DNA from: Phytomonas francai
Lineage: Eukaryota > Euglenozoa > Kinetoplastea > Trypanosomatida > Trypanosomatidae
Reading direction: 5' to 3'
DNA length: 64,000 nt
Assembly: GCA_001766655.1 (NCBI GenBank)
Contig: MJCC01000004.1
Span: 1,196,658 to 1,260,657, forward strand
Shown in pieces: positions 45,276 to 56,482 of the stretch. Both the position numbers and the translations under genes were made by a program. How positions within the stretch are numbered: position 1 is the first letter of the stretch; each line of letters opens with the position of its first letter. A model generated the notes under the pieces. The model worked only from the letters and a program-made list of their open reading frames with translations, was not told the DNA's origin and searched no databases.

Positions 45276-47180
45276 CTACGTTTCTAACCGTTTGTGCGTT
45301 GAAACCCCCAGCTCTCCTTCATCATTTTTATCCCGCAATTCGTCAAATATGAGCACGTTTTTAGCCCGCATAGATGCGCGTAGCGCCTTTGCCTCACTAT
45401 AACGGCTGAGATTCAAAAAGACCGCCAACAACTTATTCAAAAACTGTCCATTCCCCCGCACGCGAAGCGAACGCATCTCGTCCAGCACAAAATCAAGCCT
45501 CTCGTTGACGATTTTGAGCCCCTCCTGCGCATCCCGTGAATCGGGATGCTTAGCCGTATTCGTATTCTCGCCATTCATTTCAAGGCGTCTTGTCAGATCC
45601 TGTCGAATCCCTTCGAGGAGGATGGAAAACGTCACCAGATCCGGGTGAATTCCGGACGATGACGAGGAAGAAAGAAGGCGCTGATTGGATCGTTTGGGGA
45701 TTCGAACAATCGCGCGGTAAAACGTAAAAATGGAGGCCGGGTCCGGCGAAAATCGCGCGGCTTGCAAAACGGCATTCAGCAACGCCGTCGTCATCGGGAC
45801 GTTTTGCATTGTGGAAATTACGGAAATGGCCTCTTTGTGCTGTGAATTACGCAAAAGATTATGAATGAGCATCGAAACCGTACGCGCGGAAAGTTGACGT
45901 TGATGGCGGGACTGGTAATCGGCGACGGCGGCGACGGCGAGGTGCATTGCATTACAGCACCCGCAGACGGCGATGTACGCGTTGATGGTAAACTCCGTCG
46001 GTGTGAGGTGAAAACGGGCGAGATCCATCATCAAGGAATGCGCCTTGGCCTCCAAAAGGACCGTCGAGAAGGCCGGAGCGGTCGCCACGGACGCGGAAGC
46101 GATCGGCGCGTCGGGGGGTCCTTGGGGGCGGCAGGGACGACGACCGCAGCGCTGCCGGACGGCGTGCTCGAGGATGCCCATCACGTGCTGGATGGTATGC
46201 GTGGACGGGTTCGTGCCGCTGTCAATCTGATAGCGGTACATCCGCCAGATGTGCTGAATAAAATGCGGGGAGAGGATCGTCCGCGCGGCGTCGAGCGGCG
46301 TCGCGTACTCGTGGAGAAGCCCCGCCCGGGCGCCGCGGGCCTCGCCAAGCGCCTCCTCCAGCCGCGCGCAGCCCTCGCGCGGGAGGGCGCTCGCGTTGAG
46401 GTGCCCCGGCGGGACCCCGCCGGCCCCCGCGGCGACGGCGTAAAAAAGGTGGAAAATATCCTCGTAGGTATCCCCGCGGAGCCGCAGCCGCCCGCGGACA
46501 ACCTCGTCCGCGTGGAGGGCGAGCAAAACGTGGAGCTTCTCGATGCCCGCGCGGTGCGCGTGCAGGCAGCGGACGATACGCCCCAGCGTGGCGTGGTAGA
46601 CCGCCCGGCGGGCCCGCCAAACGCGCGCGAACCCCGCGGGGGAGAGCGTCCGGGTTCCGGTGAGCCCCCCCGCGGGGTCCGCGCGCGGCCCGACGGCGCC
46701 GTTTTCCCCCCAAAGCGCCCCCTTCGCGAGAGGCCCCCTCGTAGGAGTCTCCTTTGTGAGAGGCCCGCTCGTAGGAGTCTCCTTTGTGAGAGGCCCCCTC
46801 GTAAGAGGCTCCTTTGTGAGAGGCCCCCTCGTAAGAGGCTCCTTTGTGAGAGGCCCGCTCGTAGGAGTCTCCTTTGTGAGAGGCCCCCTCGTAAGAGGCT
46901 CCCTCGCGAAAGCCTCCCTCGCCGCGAGGGCGGGCGCCAAACCGCCGCGAGGGCGGGAACCCAATGGCGGCGGCGAACGATCATCGCGCGCGCGCGCCGG
47001 CCCCCTCGCCGTTGAAAGGAATCGCGCGCCGTCAAAGGGCGGTACGAGGAGGCGCGGCTTCCGTTGGGGGTGTTTGGAAAAGGGATGATGAAAAGGAGAG
47101 ATTTGGAAGCATGTAGAGAAAAAGCGACCCAGCTTTGGCGAGATGCCAAGAGGAGAAACGGGCGTTATCAAAAGCCGCAT
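45276..47180 (-). CDS. PPR-like protein with mitochondrial-type N-terminus
   Basis: ATG is at 47180 (MRLLITPVSPLGISPKLGRF) and the stop is TGA at 45276, giving 634 residues. The first 60 residues are rich in Arg, Ser, Leu and Phe with almost no acids, like a mitochondrial presequence. Residues 88-155 are a low-complexity repeat alternating EPLTRGPLTK and ETPTSGPLTK. The rest is helical with PPR-like pairs: FTINAYIAVCGCCNAMHLAV, MLIHNLLRNSQHKEAISVIS, ALLNAVLQAARFSPDPASIF and HPDLVTFSILLEGI. PPR proteins bind organelle RNA one base per repeat and act in processing, editing or translation, or are structural in mitoribosomes. I see about five repeats. The repeat block and the Ala/Arg-rich segment around residues 200-300 look like family-specific insertions. 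Confidence 0.8.
   Translation of the reverse strand: MRLLITPVSPLGISPKLGRFFSTCFQISPFHHPFSKHPQRKPRLLVPPFDGARFLSTARGPARARDDRSPPPLGSRPRGGLAPALAAREAFAREPLTRGPLTKETPTSGPLTKEPLTRGPLTKEPLTRGPLTKETPTSGPLTKETPTRGPLAKGALWGENGAVGPRADPAGGLTGTRTLSPAGFARVWRARRAVYHATLGRIVRCLHAHRAGIEKLHVLLALHADEVVRGRLRLRGDTYEDIFHLFYAVAAGAGGVPPGHLNASALPREGCARLEEALGEARGARAGLLHEYATPLDAARTILSPHFIQHIWRMYRYQIDSGTNPSTHTIQHVMGILEHAVRQRCGRRPCRPQGPPDAPIASASVATAPAFSTVLLEAKAHSLMMDLARFHLTPTEFTINAYIAVCGCCNAMHLAVAAVADYQSRHQRQLSARTVSMLIHNLLRNSQHKEAISVISTMQNVPMTTALLNAVLQAARFSPDPASIFTFYRAIVRIPKRSNQRLLSSSSSSGIHPDLVTFSILLEGIRQDLTRRLEMNGENTNTAKHPDSRDAQEGLKIVNERLDFVLDEMRSLRVRGNGQFLNKLLAVFLNLSRYSEAKALRASMRAKNVLIFDELRDKNDEGELGVSTHKRLET
46716..46919 (-). 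repeat. 30-bp coding tandem repeat (EPLTRGPLTK)
   Basis: About seven 30-bp units on the plus strand, each built around tcctttgtgagaggcccc, encode ten-residue units in the N-terminal region of the PPR gene. Two unit types alternate (gtaagaggc and gtaggagtc), which suggests higher-order duplication. Confidence 0.9.
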
Positions 47181-48501
47181 TTGAATGCTGTCTCTCGTGA
47201 ATGACTAGCTCCGTTCGTAATTATTACCTCTATCCCCCTTTAGATATATATGTTTTGATTTATAGATAAAAAAAGGGGGTGGAAAAATAATTTTTAGTAG
47301 TAGTAATAATATTAACAATGATATGGAAGTAATGGAGTAAAGAGCATTCATAAAAAAACAACTATTGCTAGAAGTATCACTGTATTGTAAATTAATCGCA
47401 CTGTTGAATCGTAGTTGGAACCTTTCGTTTGTGTTCATTTCGGTATTAAATTTACCACATAATGAACCTACAAGCAAAAAAAAAAGACATTCACCAAATT
47501 AAAGCCTGAAATAGCAGCATCTCCTACAAAAAAATATATTGAGATTGCTACATGAAGAGTCTCCTAATAGTGCTCGTATTCCTCTAAAAAATCGCTTCTT
47601 TGACTTTTGATATGGTGATTTATCTAGTTAGTTTAAGGTGAGAAGGAGCGCTAAGTGCGCTTAGAAAGCTCCCCCCCCCCCCCCCCCCCCCCCCTCCCCT
47701 ACCCTCTGCGAGAAGTAAATTTATCAAAATAATCGCGAAAACACCTATAAAAAACTTATAATGTATAAATGGTAGCGAATGCATATAGACATATATATGG
47801 GAGAATGGCTACTTGGTCTCCAAGAACAGACAAAAAATCAAGCAAAATTGGAAAAGGTCAGAGCAGATAGGAATTAAATTCTCAAATCTGTGAATATGAC
47901 CTCTAGAATACACAAGAAAATAATAATGAGCAAAAATACATATCTTCCCTCATTTCCTTCAAAAGTAAGAGGGGGAAGGGTGAGTAATGAGGGGGAGTTG
48001 GCTGTTTTCGGTTCAATAACAGCAATATTTATTGATTTCTACCTTTGTCAACAAATATCCAACGCGATACTTTCAAAACAAGGAAACTATTTTCAGTGGA
48101 ATAAAAATATTTTAATCGATAAAAATATGCCATTGGAAAAAATAGCGAACCGAAAGCAGTATTAAAAGGTACGAGCGATAAAATGTATAAGTACAAGAAA
48201 AAGAAACGATGATCCCCTACCCAGGTTTGACTTCGAGTCATATGAGCACCATAAAACTATTTGTAAAATAAAATAAAAATGCCACACAGGCCTATACCCG
48301 AAAGATTGAAATTTACTCTAAGCCCTTTTACCCTAGTTTGATATCCTTTAAGTAAAAAGAACTCCTCGCCTTTTCCGGTGTGCTTTTGTTTCTTCATTAT
48401 CATTCCTTCCTTGGGTCTAAAATGCCTCTTACGAATTTTGGACCTTCCGGTAGGGTGTTTTGTTTTCGGCCGGCTCCACAACCCGTGCCTCCCTGTCTGT
48501 T
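47181..48501. other. AT-rich intergenic region with a C24 tract
   Basis: This spacer carries an uninterrupted run of 24 C at 47671-47694 (G24 in the sense strand), the longest homopolymer in the window. The rest is AT-rich and short frames are unconvincing. Confidence 0.6.
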
Positions 48502-51500
48502 TCACTCCAAGATGAAAACCGACGCGGTAGCCTCGTCGCGCTTGAGGGTTTCCTTCCCTATGTGAATATCGATCGCTTCCTTAAGCATATTCCGGTTCGG
48601 CTCAAAGAAACGGGAAAAGTGCTCTTTCACGACGCTCAAAAGCTCGTCATAGGTGGCCCTGCGGACGGTCTTCAGGTGCTGCCAGATCACCACCGATATC
48701 AGCTTCACCCGTCCTTCTTGCTGTTTCTTGGTCAATGGGGCAAGCTCAGCGACGACCCCTCCGCGAGGCCGAAAAGCGACGAACATGAAGTTAAACTCCG
48801 CCCCATCGGGACTTTCAAAGGCGGCGTTCAGGCGAACGCGCTCGGAAAGCGCGCCGCCATCGCCGTGGAGCCCCTCGAGGAGGTGGTGGTCGTCGGCGAG
48901 CGTGTGGAGAAATTTGCGCAGGTGCGCCTCGTTGAGGTCGGCCTGCTGGGCGAGGACCGCGCAGTCGACCCCGTCCGCGCCCGCCCGCGCGATCGCGAGG
49001 AAAAGCTGCTGGAGGAGCAGCGTGCCGTGCACGACGACCCCCGCGCGCCCGCACCGCGGGTAGGCCACGCGAAACGTCGTGAAAAAGTCCTTCGGATTGC
49101 CCCAGCAGAGCCGACGGAGGCCGCCGGCGGCCTGATCGGCGGCCGCCGCGTACGCCTGCATCCGCAGCCAGAGGTCGCGCGGGAAGGGCAGCGGCGGCGC
49201 GTCGTTGTCGCCGGCCGGCGCGCGGCCGGCGTCGGCGAGCCCGAAGGGCTCGCCGCGGGCGTCCAGCTCCAGGCTCGTGCTGGGCTTCCCCCAGAGCCGC
49301 CAGTCGAGCTCCTGCACCACCAACTTGGGGCCCTCCCCCGTCCCATCCCTCGTCCCATCCCTCGTCCCATCCCCCGGCTCAAAGACCTTTCGCTTAAGGC
49401 TGCGGTACATGCGACGGATGCGCTGCGTTCCCGCGCCGTGCACGTCGAGCCACGGCGCGAGCTGGTCGACGGCGAAGGCCTCGTAGCGGCGGAGGTTCGC
49501 GTCGAAGACGGCGTCGGGGAGGCCCACGGGCGGGGCCCGGCGCGTGAGCCGCTGGCGGAACTGCCCCTCGTAGGCCTCGAAAAAGGCCTCCGCGTCCGGC
49601 ACGCTCATGACGAGGCGGAACGTCGCGAGGAGCTCCGCGAGGGTGGAGAGACGCGGGGGGCCGCCCGCGCGCGGCCGCGACGGGAAGGCCAGCCCCGCCG
49701 TGCTCGACCAGCCCGCGTCGGGGTGGGAGGTCGGGTCGGGGGTCGGCGCGCGCGGTGAAGGGGGGGCCTCGCCCTCGCAGAACTCGAGGTAGTTGTGAAT
49801 CGCGGAGACGGCGGGAATGAGAAGGGCGCGCTTGACGAGAGTCGAGGGCCCCCGCGCCAACGCCGCCGCCAACGCGTGGTAATAGCATGGCCGGCACTCG
49901 CACAAAAGCTCCTGCGGGGAAGAATGCGGCGGAGCAGACGCCGCCGCCCCCGTCCCTTCCACCTCGCCTTCCCTTTTTCCTGCCGTAGGATCGGAAGGGA
50001 ACTCCGTCAGCGCGTGGTAACGCCCTTCCATGCGGATGAGAGTATAAAAAAAACGCTGAAAACCGCCCCCCTCCGCCCCTTTCGCGTTGAGGGCAAAGGC
50101 GCGTAAGGTCTCCGCTATGTACTCCTCAAGGATTGCCTGCATCACCGCAACGAAGCCATCCCGCCCAAACCAAAGGCTTTGGGTGAGCTGTTCGCCCATG
50201 TGGAGCATCTCCCACCCCCGAACCTTCGCCGTGAGCGGGATCTTCTGACGCAGCGCGAGCCTCGCCAACTCGATGATAAACTCCTGCGCCCTCATCGAAT
50301 TCTCTGTCCCGAAGAGTGGGTCATACGGCGGGGAATTCGCAAAATTATCCCGCCCCACCTCCCCCGCATCCTCGTCGCGGATGAAAACTTCTCCAAGGGA
50401 AGAAGGATCCTTGGTAAACGAGTCCATGCACAGAAACTCCCGTACCAGGATCCCAAGGAAGATCCTCAGGCACTGGAAGAAGAAACTTTTCGGAATCTCA
50501 AAGTTGGCGGGAATGATAGATTTCGACGGGGCCCTTTCCGCAGGATTCTCATCGTAAACCGTGGTGGAAGTGGTCGTCGTCGTCGTGGTAGTAATAGTAG
50601 GATGATCCATATTAGCATTCGGGGTATGCCCGTCCTGACGCCCGATCGACTGCGCGTTTGCTGAGGGAACCGTGGAGGAGGACAAAGGGTCGGAAGTAGC
50701 GGCGGCCTCCTCCTCGTGGGGCACTTTGCTCGGATCAAACATAAAAAGCCGCTGCATCACCACCTGCATCGCCAACTCCCTGTCCAGCAAAACCTCGTCA
50801 GTGAACTCCTCTACGACCTTTATAAACGCCCAAAATTCCTTTTGAAAGATCTGGAGGAGTGGCATGGATTTCAAATCACGCATTCGCAGCGTCGATTCCT
50901 TCGAAACGGGGCTCTTAGTGGAAGAGTTCATGGCCTGCAGCACCCTTTCCTTGCTCCTCTCGAGCTCCGCAGCGAGGAGAGCGGGTGGGAAAGCCCTCAT
51001 GCACTCACAGGAGATGCATTGCAAGATGATGGTATTCAACAAGTCAACGCCCTGTTCGATGCTGGAAAGAGCCAGGTGGATTAACTTCGTCACGCTGCAG
51101 AGGGCCACGTGCAGCTCTGTGCGCGATAAAGGTGAGTCCGTCGCCGTCGATGATGACGAAGAATCGGAAGACGTAAAGAAGGGTTTAAAATTCATCTGAA
51201 AAAAAATCCTTGATAGACCAAGGAGGATGGACAGAAGGCATAAAAGCCAACGCTCCCTTCGTAAGAGGCTTCCAAGAAAGGTGACCAAAACTCCTTTCAT
51301 CTCGTTTTGTTCCTTCGGGAGGCAAAGGTAAGGAGACCCAAGCATTCTATTATTCAAATAGTTTAAAGATCGCGTTCCCTGTATCTCCAGATAAGGGAAG
51401 GCCCCAGAGTCGGCGAAGTTCGCGGCGAGATTGAGCGCGGTTTTTATACAGTCCAAAAACTTCAGCAACGTCATCAAACACGCGCGAAACTGCGGACTTT

Positions 51501-52089
51501 CGTGGACCTTCCCGTCCGCAAGTACCAACGCGTGCTCTCTGATCGCGAAGAGGTCCGCCGTGATAACGACGCGCTGACCCACCAGCGGTGAGAGACACAG
51601 GATGGACGTCTTCCCCCCCCCCTCTGAGGCCTCCTCATCGACGTCGTCGTCGTCGTCAGGGATGGAGAGGGTGGGGAGGATTGAGGCTGCAGAGCCGATG
51701 CGAAGCCCGGCGGCGACCAGCCCCGCCTCGATCTTGTCCATGTGGAAGGCGACAAGGCCGGCCAGCCAGCCCCGCACGAGCTGCGGCGCATGCCCCACCC
51801 CGTCCCAGTCCCCCCCCTCCCGCCCCGCGGCCCTCCGCAGGGCCCCATGCCAGGCGAAAAGGCGATTGCGGAAGGCGTTCGTGTTCGTGAAGTGCTTCCG
51901 ACCGCGGACGACGAGCTCGAGGTTGATCTCGGCGAAGATCCGCCCGGGGCCGCGCTGGACGTTCGCCAGGCGTTCGAAGACGGCGGACGGCAGCCGCCCC
52001 CGCCGGCTCGGTGAGCCCGTCTGCAGCCCCGCGTAGGTCTCCCGCATCGCCTCGAGCGCGGCCCCCTCCTCCACGGAGAGCCTGTCCAT
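48502..52089 (-). CDS. Cullin-family protein, oversized
   Basis: I start at the ATG at 52089 (MDRLSVEEGAALEAMRETYA). The frame stays open upstream for more than 50 codons but without an ATG, so an upstream exon is possible. The stop is TGA at 48502, giving 1195 residues against about 750-850 for most cullins. The N-terminal two thirds are helical with low-complexity insertions (a Thr run, Ser runs, and RDGTRDGTGEG). The cullin homology region includes VVVHGTLLLQQLFLAIARAG and LNEAHLRKFLHTLADDHHLL. The C-terminal winged helix reads LISVVIWQHLKTVRRATYDEL and AIDIHIGKETLKRDEATA. K in IWQHLK aligns with the neddylation lysine of IVRIMK. The end (SVFILE) lacks the usual YxYxA tail. Cullins scaffold RING ubiquitin ligases. 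The subtype is unresolved. Confidence 0.85.
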   Translation of the reverse strand: MDRLSVEEGAALEAMRETYAGLQTGSPSRRGRLPSAVFERLANVQRGPGRIFAEINLELVVRGRKHFTNTNAFRNRLFAWHGALRRAAGREGGDWDGVGHAPQLVRGWLAGLVAFHMDKIEAGLVAAGLRIGSAASILPTLSIPDDDDDVDEEASEGGGKTSILCLSPLVGQRVVITADLFAIREHALVLADGKVHESPQFRACLMTLLKFLDCIKTALNLAANFADSGAFPYLEIQGTRSLNYLNNRMLGSPYLCLPKEQNEMKGVLVTFLGSLLRRERWLLCLLSILLGLSRIFFQMNFKPFFTSSDSSSSSTATDSPLSRTELHVALCSVTKLIHLALSSIEQGVDLLNTIILQCISCECMRAFPPALLAAELERSKERVLQAMNSSTKSPVSKESTLRMRDLKSMPLLQIFQKEFWAFIKVVEEFTDEVLLDRELAMQVVMQRLFMFDPSKVPHEEEAAATSDPLSSSTVPSANAQSIGRQDGHTPNANMDHPTITTTTTTTTSTTVYDENPAERAPSKSIIPANFEIPKSFFFQCLRIFLGILVREFLCMDSFTKDPSSLGEVFIRDEDAGEVGRDNFANSPPYDPLFGTENSMRAQEFIIELARLALRQKIPLTAKVRGWEMLHMGEQLTQSLWFGRDGFVAVMQAILEEYIAETLRAFALNAKGAEGGGFQRFFYTLIRMEGRYHALTEFPSDPTAGKREGEVEGTGAAASAPPHSSPQELLCECRPCYYHALAAALARGPSTLVKRALLIPAVSAIHNYLEFCEGEAPPSPRAPTPDPTSHPDAGWSSTAGLAFPSRPRAGGPPRLSTLAELLATFRLVMSVPDAEAFFEAYEGQFRQRLTRRAPPVGLPDAVFDANLRRYEAFAVDQLAPWLDVHGAGTQRIRRMYRSLKRKVFEPGDGTRDGTRDGTGEGPKLVVQELDWRLWGKPSTSLELDARGEPFGLADAGRAPAGDNDAPPLPFPRDLWLRMQAYAAAADQAAGGLRRLCWGNPKDFFTTFRVAYPRCGRAGVVVHGTLLLQQLFLAIARAGADGVDCAVLAQQADLNEAHLRKFLHTLADDHHLLEGLHGDGGALSERVRLNAAFESPDGAEFNFMFVAFRPRGGVVAELAPLTKKQQEGRVKLISVVIWQHLKTVRRATYDELLSVVKEHFSRFFEPNRNMLKEAIDIHIGKETLKRDEATASVFILE

Positions 52090-54500
52090 CCCGCCCTTCA
52101 ACAGGTCCTCGTGCAGGCCCCCTTGCGATTCACCCTGCACCACGTCCGAACGAAGAGCCGTAACGCGACCCGTGTGCCGGCCCCTTCCCCGATCCTCGTG
52201 TCCCCCGCCTTTACGATCGCTAAGGCAAGGGGGATGAAAAACAGATAGATAGATGTTAGATAGACAGATAGAGATATCGATTGTTGTTTAAAATAACCCC
52301 CCCTGGTCTGACACGTATAAAATGTTGCAGCACCCCACACACACACACACACACCCGCTCCTCTTTCCTTCTTGGGGGCTATATGGAAGCCTACCGCGAC
52401 AATGGATGGGGTCGCTGTGACGTATAGGGATTGGATACACGCTAAAGGAATGAGACAAGGTAAGAAAAAAGAAAAAACGAGTTTGGGTTTGCTAACTTTA
52501 AAGGTAATTTTCACACAGAAAGAGAATAGAAAACACCTACACCTACATAAAAGAAAAAGGGAGGAATAAGAGATAATAAATATGGAACCATACGTTAAGA
52601 AGAAAACAATTCGCTAATTAATATGCCGTTAAAAGAGGGTAATGGAAGTAGTACCACGCTGGATAGTAATCGATTATATCATATCCATACTAAAAGCAAA
52701 GGAGCACATAAATATATATAATATACAAGACAAAGTGGTATTGTCTAATAAAAAAAATACTAATTTACCAATGCAAGTAGTCCCCAATCAAAGATCAAAA
52801 AAAAGTGTTGGGTTGGGAGACTTGAATAGTTTTCATTTACACCATTTAGTTGTAATTCCTAGAACTATTTAGTTTTATTATTAGCATCATCATTATAGAA
52901 AGTACCCCTTCTTGGGGCTCAAAATCTGCTTTTGTGAACCTCATTGCGCACAGCCTCCTCTCCTCTATTTATAATTACGCTCTACGCGAACCTCTAAAGG
53001 CTTATTTTCTTAGATTAAGCGATAATGACCTTTTTAACAAAACATATTTTGAATTAATTGCCATGTTCTGTTAAGCCTGGGAATTTTTAAAAAAAAAATG
53101 GGATATTGTTGTGGAATAGGAATAAAAAAAGGAAAAGGAAAAAGCGCTCCCATTCATAGAGATTTATAAACCCAAATAATATAAAAGTAAATCTTTACAG
53201 GACAAAAAAAAAAAGGAAGCTCCTATTCCTTACCTCTTAAAAAGCAAATGTAGTGGATTCTACATTATTTCCTTTCCAATCTGCTAGCCTTTCCCACTTC
53301 CTAGTCATTAACATAGACATAATAAAAGAATAGCACTCAAGAGAAGGGTTAGAAAATGAAATCAATATACATTTACACATTCGATCTAAATGAGAAAAAA
53401 AAAAGAATCATTGAATTGACCATGATTTTTCTCCTTTTTAGTTGTCAAATACGTGTAATGTGATAAGATTCCAAAATAAACCTGTTTTAATTTGTGGAAA
53501 TTTCTTATTGGTATTATTAATTGATTTTCCTCAAAGATGAATAAATAAATAAATAATAGCAATCATGATTATAGTGTATTAAACAATTATACCTGTTATA
53601 GAACAAAGCCCCTAATATTTACAAAAAAAAAAAAACTCACAAATTTCCATATAAATATAAAATCATCATGGCATGACAACATCTAAATAAATATGGAACC
53701 AAGATCATCAAGTATGAATACCTGCTTTATAAAAGTTTTACCACTAAATACTTTGATAATTTATAAAAAATGATACGTACAATCCGATATCCTCCTAAAC
53801 TTTGCGATGACTGTTTTTTGATATTCTATTTTCACTTTTTCACAAATAAAATATTGGTATAAGTTAATTCAATAGATATCCGCAAAACTAAAGAAGGCTT
53901 TGGTCTACATATTCACCCACACACTTTGACACCACGTGTAACATAATTTAAAGCTCTTACAAGGCAAAAAAAAAAAAAAACACTCAATGGTGTCTGTTTA
54001 AAGCAAAAATAGTAAATGCAATACTCATTGCTATTGTTAACTATCATTATTAAAATACATTAAAGATTATGAGCGAATTTAATAAGAAAAAATGACTCGA
54101 CTCTTTTGAGAACTGTTCAAGCAATAAATGCTATTATTTTATTTTATATATTAAGGTATACCATTTCCCAAAAGGAAAACGCCTACACATCTGTACCTCA
54201 CGGATAGTGAGAATGTATTTTTCCTCCCTTTTTTAAGTCCGGCACTGGTCGAACCGAATATTTTTTGCGACTTTTAATTATCATCATTATCGATTATGAT
54301 CTTAAAAAGAAAGGAAAAGGTATCACCTAAGAAAGCACATCGCGGCGGCGTAATACCATCTTTTTTTTTTTTTTGAATAAAGTACATAGCGCGTTTGGTT
54401 GACGCCAATGTAAAATTTAAGAAAAAATCATAATGATAATAATTTTATAGCATATACGAATTGAATCCCTTTTCCCTTCTTCGATGTATTGTTGCGTGGT
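52090..54500. other. AT-rich intergenic region, no gene seen
   Basis: The first 200 bases are GC-rich and could be 5' UTR or an unplaced N-terminal extension of the cullin gene. A CA tract lies at 52333-52356, about 250 bases upstream of the cullin ATG. The remaining 2 kb is strongly AT-rich and featureless. Confidence 0.55.
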
Positions 54501-55400
54501 TTACTCGCATTCGGTTTTCTCCTCCTCGTTGAAAACAATCTCGGAGCAGGGAATGCTCGAAACCGTGGTATCACTCAAATACCGCGCATGCCCGTACGCC
54601 AACTCCGAGGGCTCCATCGCCTCTTCGATCCCCATTTTATGATGATTATAGTCATCATGCGGATGATGATGATGACGGCGATAAGGGGTATGCGTATTCG
54701 CATGATTATTCGTACTCCCTCTGCCGTTCAGTACATTGGAGGAGAGGATATGATCCTGATATTCATGCCCGATCCGGTAGAGGTGGGGGTCCGCGTTTTC
54801 GCTCGTATCGTAATACACCATCACGGGATTATGCGGTAGGGCCTCGGGGTAATTTGGATTCTCTTGAGGGTTATTTCCACGACGGGGGCCTTCCTCAAGA
54901 CGCGATTGCAGAAACGGCAAGGTCTGAAACGCGTGATTGAATAGCAGTCGAGGCCGCTCGGGATGGCTATGTTCGGTCAAAACCCGCGAAGGGGGGAAGT
55001 GGCTGATCTCGCTTTGCGTATTATTGTGCGGTTCGTGCGCGAAACTCCCGCCGTTGGCCCTTTCCTCGTCCGTTCGCGAGGGGGATCGCGGGGGGTCCGC
55101 ATTGCGTAAATCCACCCCATTTGCGATGTCCGTCGGCGAGGGAAGCTCCATGGCTAACGGAAGCCCGTGGGCGGTCTCGCCCTCGAAATCCATCGGCTCC
55201 CTCGCGCTATCCGAAGCCCGACAATCGTTTCGAAGTATTTTAATCAAGGCGTGGATGAAAGAAATCGTCAACCCGAACACGACAGTGATAGTCAAGCAGA
55301 TAACAACGTAAGGAATAGGGTCATTCACGGAGGAATTGCCACCCCCTTTGGAAGAGGAATCACTAGTAATGCTAGATCCCATCCACCGGTGATCCTCCAT
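54501..55400 (-). CDS. Single-pass membrane protein with His-rich tail
   Basis: ATG is at 55400 (MEDHRWMGSSITSDSSSKGG); the frame is open 15 codons further upstream but without an ATG. The stop is TGA at 54501, giving 299 residues. One strong membrane segment, VVICLTITVVFGLTISFI, lies at about 34-51. It is preceded by a short Ser/Gly/Asn-rich N-terminus with a possible glycosylation site (NSSV) and followed by basic residues, so the long C-terminal part is probably cytoplasmic. That part is disordered, rich in Pro, Asn, His and Glu, with a His cluster (RRHHHHPHDDYNHHK). No domain recognised. The gene at 57892-58515 also encodes a small membrane protein with a long disordered tail, but I see no clear homology. 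Confidence 0.75.
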   Translation of the reverse strand: MEDHRWMGSSITSDSSSKGGGNSSVNDPIPYVVICLTITVVFGLTISFIHALIKILRNDCRASDSAREPMDFEGETAHGLPLAMELPSPTDIANGVDLRNADPPRSPSRTDEERANGGSFAHEPHNNTQSEISHFPPSRVLTEHSHPERPRLLFNHAFQTLPFLQSRLEEGPRRGNNPQENPNYPEALPHNPVMVYYDTSENADPHLYRIGHEYQDHILSSNVLNGRGSTNNHANTHTPYRRHHHHPHDDYNHHKMGIEEAMEPSELAYGHARYLSDTTVSSIPCSEIVFNEEEKTECE

Positions 55401-56482
55401 GTTCGCATTCGCTAATTCAGGAAGGAAAATCGCGATTACACTCAATATTGGCCAAATATATATATATATATATATTTGTGTATAGGCGAAAGAGGGCTAA
55501 CCAGTTATAAACAAATGGGCATTCTATTATCCCTCTTAATGAAAAAGGATGAAACAAGTGGATAATGGTAATGATAAAGAGGAATTCAAGGAGATACGCG
55601 CCACCACCAACCTGCTTTTAATCTCCACCTTATATAATGAATTCACTTGAAAAAAGAAAAAGTTCAAAAATGGGGTGGAAAGAGAAAAGGTAATCAAATA
55701 GCATCACTGAATTTTAAAGTGTAAAATAAGCATGCGCATGTATCAAGTTTTTTTCTTTTCAAAACGCTCGATTAGTTTATACTTGTATGGATAAGTAGAC
55801 TTTTCGTTTAGACGCGAAAGTGCGTTGGGAGGTTACCTGTTTTCTCCAGTAGGGGTTTTCTTCTACGAAAAGAAAAAAGAATTAAGGTTAAAAAGGATGA
55901 AACGAACCCCACACACATGCACGTGTGTGTATAAAGGCCACCCCCATGTATGCATCCCTCTTTAGCAACCCTCCCCACCTTCACGCTAGCTGACAATCTG
56001 TGATCTGTTACTATGCACTCGATTGTCTCCTTTTCGATATAATGCTCATACCTCGCATCGTAAACAATTTCATTTTTATAACATTAGCAATAAGAAAGGA
56101 AAAGCAACTTGCTGAAAGCAAGAAAAGAGCTTCATCTCCTTACCCATTTTCGACCATGCAAGTCACTTGAGTGTAGTTTTGGACTATTATTGTTAAAAAT
56201 ATGTAGGATATTATTTGCTTTGCACTATTAATACGCATTTAATTAAAATTTTGTCTGATAATTCGCCAACTATCACGATTCGTGAAAAAACGCTTTTCAA
56301 GCAATGAGGAAAAAGGTAATGTCTTCTCTTGCTTTACTGTGGTTTGCAGTCCCCCCGGCTTCGGATTTGATAGACCTCTCTCCACCACGAGAAAGGGTTT
56401 GAGTGGCTCAAAATCGACTGCCCCGCTCTTGGTGCGTTTTCCCTTTTTTATCCCGTTTTCGTCGTCATCTATGCCTTCGAAT
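55401..56482. other. AT-rich intergenic region, no gene seen
   Basis: A TA tract lies at 55456-55474, just upstream of the one-TM gene. The segment 56280-56482 is more GC-balanced and may be 3' flank, or a further frameshifted part, of the gene at 56483-57326. Confidence 0.5.

Noticed and set aside
48460..49758. 432-codon plus-strand frame
   Set aside because: It is antisense to the cullin C-terminal region, whose motifs are clear on the minus strand.
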